A DNA stretch of 64,000 nucleotides from Drosophila pseudoobscura. Its lineage: Eukaryota > Arthropoda > Insecta > Diptera > Drosophilidae. This document shows positions 60,071 through 64,000 of the stretch, in pieces. The position numbers and the translations under genes are program-made. Within the stretch, counting starts at the first letter, position 1. The number at the start of each line of letters is the position of its first letter. The notes below the pieces were generated by a model. It was not told the DNA's origin, ran no database searches, and saw only the letters and a program-made list of their open reading frames with translations. The stretch is taken from positions 17,751,501-17,815,500 of the forward strand of contig NC_046680.1 in NCBI RefSeq assembly GCF_009870125.1, read 5' to 3'.

Positions 60071-61394
60071 TCAGACTAGCCGCTTATATCTTTGTAAATA
60101 GTCTAATCTATAATTTATATTATCCGGTAAGAGCGTCGGGGCTCACATTCTCTTCAAGGGCCCACAATACTGTGTCGGGCTGGTCTGCATCCCACCAAGA
60201 AGGCATTTGCAAAGCTGTCCGGTCGAACACTTTCCATCTGTACTAGTCATGACCAACACCAGGCCCTACCCATTGATACTAAATGGGATCGATCCCGTGT
60301 ATGCATTAATTTATGTTCGTGTATCTAAGAAAAGGATTTAATTTATTCTGAAATGTTTATTAAACTGTGTACGAATTATACAACTCTGAATCTAAGAAGT
60401 GTACTTTTGAGATCCGCATTTAACATATAGTTGGTTGTGCAGTTCATGAGACTCTCTCTCCGTTTGCGTGATTCGCATTTTGGCATCTGTCCTGCTGTTT
60501 GATTTATACGCCGGCCTCTGACCGATCCTGATTCCCCTTCTGCTCTATTGATTGCTGGAAAACATCATGCTGGGCCAGAGATCATATCTTCAAGCAGTGG
60601 CCCATTGGCTACTGTCCGCAAATGCAGCTTGGCCCGCTCGTTAACCCAAAGCGAGAAGTTGCAAAGCTGCTTACTGTTGCCACTGGCGGACATCCAGCCT
60701 CTGTTTGGGCCCTGATTAATTGATGCCTCTGCATTCCTTTGGAGGGGCAAAGTCGAGATAATATTTTATATGGATATGTTTGGGCTTTATTGCATTTAAT
60801 ATATCTTAGCTCGTATAAAGAATAATTGTTTATTTGTGTTGCTTGTTCTGTTATTAGCCTTAGATAAACGCCTTAATAGCATACGTTCATAAGAAGAATG
60901 TTTGATATTATATATACGATAATATTCGGACCATATCGTAGGGCTGTAGTGCACTTCTTAGGCTAGTTGTTGGACCCAAGAATATTCCAGGGTCCCCGAC
61001 GCATTTAGCTAGCGTATAAATACATATGTATATTGAGTGATCATATTTCTGATTGTTGGATTAAGTGGAGTTTTAAAACTGTTAGCTTATTTACAACTAA
61101 TCACAAGAGGACGATCAGATTTCCAATTTCAGATATTCTTGTGCACTTTTAGACCTCCTGATTGTCTTCTGACTCGTCCACCATGGTCAGACTTCGCAGC
61201 GATCTGTGGGATAAGCATGGAATGAGAATGAAAGCCAACTTTAATCAGCAATTTAAAATAATTTAAAGCAATTTAGTATTCGTGATAGAGTGAGAGTTGC
61301 GCACAAGATTCGTTGCCCTGATAGGGCTTATCGCATCTCGGACCTCAGCTTGACTTTAGTCTCGATTTGTCCGCCAATATAAGCGCACATCAGC
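60071..61394. other. Intergenic region MADF gene to defensin-like gene
   Basis: The first 300 bp are probable 3' UTR of the MADF gene. The rest shows no coding exon. Just upstream of 61395 are GATA-type motifs GGATAAGC (about 61210), TGATAG (about 61320) and CTTATCGC (about 61328), and TATAAG at about 61378, only about 17 bp before the ATG. I see no clean kappa-B site. Confidence 0.4.
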
Positions 61395-61640
61395 ATGAAA
61401 CACTTGCGCCTCTTTCTCGTTTTATTATTAGTCTGGTTAGCCAGTGCCCAAAACTGTAAGTCGCGCCTTTCGGAAGTGAATGAGAGTTAATTTTTGTTTT
61501 GTTTAGTTTTAGGCGATTTGCCTACGATCCCGAACGTGTGCCACCTGCAGGGAGACTGGTGCTCCACCAGGTGCCAGATAGCAGGCGGACGGGATGGCAT
61601 TTGCAACCCGGCTGGACTCTGCACTTGTCATCCCTTGTGA
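61395..61640 (+). CDS. Defensin-like secreted peptide
   Basis: Two exons, 61395-61455 and 61507-61640, encode 64 residues. An alternative acceptor 6 bp later (61513) gives 62 residues and adds a seventh Cys. The start MKHLRLFLVLLLVWLASAQN is a clear signal peptide. The mature part has six cysteines spaced C-x6-C-x3-C-x9-C-x5-C-x-C (CHLQGDWCSTRC, then GGRDGICNPAGLCTC, ending HPL). CxxxC, GxC and CxC are the defining cysteine-stabilised alpha-beta pattern of insect defensins, and GICNPAGLC fits the gamma-core. Unlike the classic D. melanogaster Defensin, there is no long propeptide with a basic cleavage site, and the mature part is near neutral, so it may be an atypical defensin or another CS-alpha-beta peptide (toxin-like or signalling). 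AATAAA is at 61666-61671. The stop lies 13 bp inside the opposing ZP gene's last exon. Confidence 0.7.
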
Positions 61641-63966
61641 TTGTGTGATTGTAGTGACACATCGAAATAAAAGAGGCCAGGATCTTGAAAATATTTACAA
61701 TTGCGTACGGCTGTGGTGGATGATGACGCTTTGTTCGATTCAGGTTTCCTAGGAATGGGAGTGGTCTGGAGCCCGACTTGCCTGGAGCGCTCAAAGAGCG
61801 AAGGATCAGTGTAGATGGGCTCGCTGGGATCCTCGAACTGGTGACTGCTCTGTCCCGTCGAACGCAGGGGATTTATTACTGGCAGCTGACACATGCGCGC
61901 CAAGTTGCTGTAAAGACATTAAACACCTCATAAGTGGACCGGTTCGGCTGGCTGACAGACAGGCAGACCGGCAGATAGTGATCCTCACCCCGTGGCAAAT
62001 GTCTTGTGTAATGAGCCGCCGAACATGGACATGTTTGTGCGAAAGGCGTTCGAGGCCCGATTCGATGCACTCTGATTGGCTCCGCCCCCAGCGCCTCCAC
62101 CTCCTCCAGTCATGTTGGGCATGTGTCCGATCTCTGTGAAGCGCTCGTGTGTGCGTATGGAAGAGTGGGAGTGGCCCAGCGAGTGGATCGGCGAGTGGCG
62201 GTCCACCAGGCGATTCTTCGAGATGGACTTCCAGTAGCGTCTGAGGGAAGGTCATAGTTGAGTACTGACAAATGTCTTTGCTCCTCCGATCTCACCTGTA
62301 GCCCAGGCCGGCAACCAGCGTGATGCTGAAGAGCAGGATCATCAGCAGAATGATGGCCGTGATCAGACCATGGTACTCTGCCGGTGTCATGCACACCGTC
62401 TCCACGGGAGCCACAAGTTTGCGGGGATAGGACTCCTTCTCGATCTCCTCGCGCGTCTCAAAAACCTACAAACGATCATTTAGTAATCAGTCAATCAGGC
62501 AATCGCTCCATCTCTCCAAATGCTCACTTCAATCATTTCCCGCACTTGCTCCGGTTCCTCATTCTCCTTGGACTTCTCTCCCGTCTGCGTCTCATTTAGC
62601 TGGCTCTGCCCCAGTGTGGCGCTTACCGTGGTGCTGTTCACTATGATCACATCCTCCGAGCTGGCGGCATCCTCCAGCTGCTTGATTCCTTCCAGAGCCA
62701 GGGCCTGAGCTCCGGACCCGTCTTCGGAGACAGGTTCGAGTTCGGCCATGTCGGTGATGTTCAGCGACCGTCTGCGGCGCCCAAACGAGGGCTCCTGTCG
62801 ACCCGCTGGCCCTGGGCAGTATGCCGGCTGGCACCCCTCGCGACATGATCGGACTGTGGCCTCGAAGACCAAGAAGTTCGATTCGGGTATCTTGAACGCA
62901 TTGAAACGAGCCTCCAGGGTGTCGCCATCGCGCAGTTTGTCCAGCTCCGGAAAGACGAAGGGATCCACCGGGCAGCTGAATTTTCAAAGGTTAGCAAAGA
63001 TTGAGCATAATGATGGGCTGACTTACCCAAAACGGTCTATAAGCTGAATGCTCCGACCCGAATAAGGGTCTCTGGCCACCACATTGGTAGCGAAAATGTC
63101 CGTAACATGATTGTATCCATCCTGGGCCTCCAGTCGGAACGTTAGGGGATCCCCCACGGCTATTGTGGTGGTTGGTCTGCCTTGGTACAGAATGCTGAGG
63201 CGAACCTTGGAGCTTAGCGTATTCTCGGCTGGAAGATACTCTATGGGAATAGGACTGCCGGATCTGCAAGCCCATAGGGATCGTACATATAAGAGACCAC
63301 GGGGCAATGCTATGATATTAGTCGAAATCGGCATTCCTTACCCTGCTCCAATGTAGCCGGAGCTCACAACGGCTTCACCGGGTCCTCTGAAGATGCAGGT
63401 GAGATTATAGCGTTTGTCGCGGCTCGTTTGAACATTGTCCGAGAACTGGACCACCACGATGTTAGTTAGAGTGTCGCCGTACTGCAAGACAAGATCAATG
63501 ATTGAAGGCCTGATGCTGAGCTCTGACCAGTGTTCGACTCACGCGTTGAGTGCCGCAATCGGGATAGCCTTGGGGGCCACTGATCCTCAGGACATTGACG
63601 GTGCCCCCGTTGCCACGGAAGAAGCAGCGATCGTAGAAGCCGTAGGTGTAGATGCGTCCCAAAAAGCCCTCTGGCGTACGGATAGTGAACTCCATGCCCT
63701 CCTCGTTGCAAGTCTGCGTCACTGCGGGGTGGAGGTGGGGTCATTCAATCATCTGTGAGCTCTTTATTCAATTAAATATTATACTCGTACCGTCCATGCA
63801 TTCGCCGTCGCTGCGTCCAATACTGCGCTCATAGAAATCATAGTTGGAAGCGTCGAAGGTGCCCGGATCGTGGATGTCCAGCTCCCGCGAGTCTCTGTCG
63901 CTCAGCTCGCAATTGGAGGACTCCCTATCGCGATCGCGATCCTCATAGCTGGAGGCGGCTGTGTCT
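61628..63966 (-). CDS. nompA: ZP-domain transmembrane protein, 3' part (probable nompA)
   Basis: The gene continues past the right edge. Visible exons are 63966-63791, 63721-63543, 63481-63342, 63263-63027, 62975-62528, 62465-62296, 62240-61989 and 61907-61628, or 626 residues. After an acidic spacer the zona pellucida domain begins TCNEEGMEFTIRTPEGFLG. It includes YGFYDRCFFRG, YPDCGTQR, YNLTCIFRG, DRFGCPVDPFVFPEL and VRSCREGCQPAYC. A furin-type site (FGRRRRS) follows, then an acidic juxtamembrane region, one membrane helix (GLITAIILLMILLFSITLVA) and a cytoplasmic tail with a Gly run. ZP proteins polymerise in apical matrices after such cleavage. NompA, which I place at D. melanogaster 47E, links sensory dendrites to cuticle. 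The symbol rests on locus order, and its diagnostic PAN modules would lie outside the window. Confidence 0.65.
61666..61671 (+). terminator. Polyadenylation signal of the defensin-like gene
   Basis: AATAAA 26 bp after the stop codon, which supports the gene being transcribed on the plus strand. It lies inside the last coding exon of the opposing gene. Confidence 0.55.
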
Positions 63967-64000
63967 CTGCAAATTGAATTCGCGTTCGCTTATTTGTAGT

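Noticed and set aside
1-64000. CRISPR arrays, rRNA, tRNA or operons
   Set aside because: The window is insect nuclear DNA. I saw no tRNA- or rRNA-like sequence, no spaced direct-repeat array and no polycistronic layout.

Overview
The window is nuclear DNA of a Drosophila species. Its genes have short phase-consistent introns and recognisable fly orthologues, and its repeats are DINE/SGM-like interspersed elements. The repeats and the gene order suggest the obscura group, Muller element C (2R of D. melanogaster). No sequence search was possible, so species and cytology are inferences from memory. For every protein gene I rebuilt the exons by eye, and in each case the summed coding length closes in frame.

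Left block (0.6-15.1 kb), minus strand: Pdk (mitochondrial pyruvate dehydrogenase kinase, 5-kb first intron, two possible last exons) and DUBAI (USP38-type deubiquitinase). Between them lie a ~1-kb AT-rich interspersed repeat (called R1 here) and a complete-looking DINE/SGM-type element. A TMEM18 orthologue (plus strand) and a secreted DUF1091 protein (minus) follow, then repeat-rich DNA to about 20.4 kb.

Middle block (20.4-48.5 kb), plus strand: Dyb (dystrobrevin), with a 10-kb 5' intron and alternative 3' ends, and Lac (Lachesin), with a 9.6-kb intron. A small cysteine-rich gene resembling the Mst(3)CGP sperm proteins is nested on the minus strand in the Dyb intron.

Right block (48.8-64 kb) is gene dense: dgt5 (augmin subunit, minus), a second full R1 copy, a Plus-C odorant-binding protein (Obp47b-like, minus), a CWF19L1 orthologue (plus) whose first exon and promoter are tandemly duplicated, Fpps (farnesyl diphosphate synthase, minus), a MADF-domain putative regulator (plus), a two-exon defensin-like secreted peptide (plus), and the 3' part of a ZP-domain membrane protein, probably nompA (minus, running off the window).

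The genes are mostly unrelated housekeeping, cytoskeletal and adhesion genes, so no operon-like pathway is seen. The points most worth following are the defensin-like peptide, the nested Cys-rich gene, the exon-1 duplication, the alternative C-termini of Pdk and Dyb, and R1 repeats lying where blocks from three D. melanogaster regions appear to be joined.
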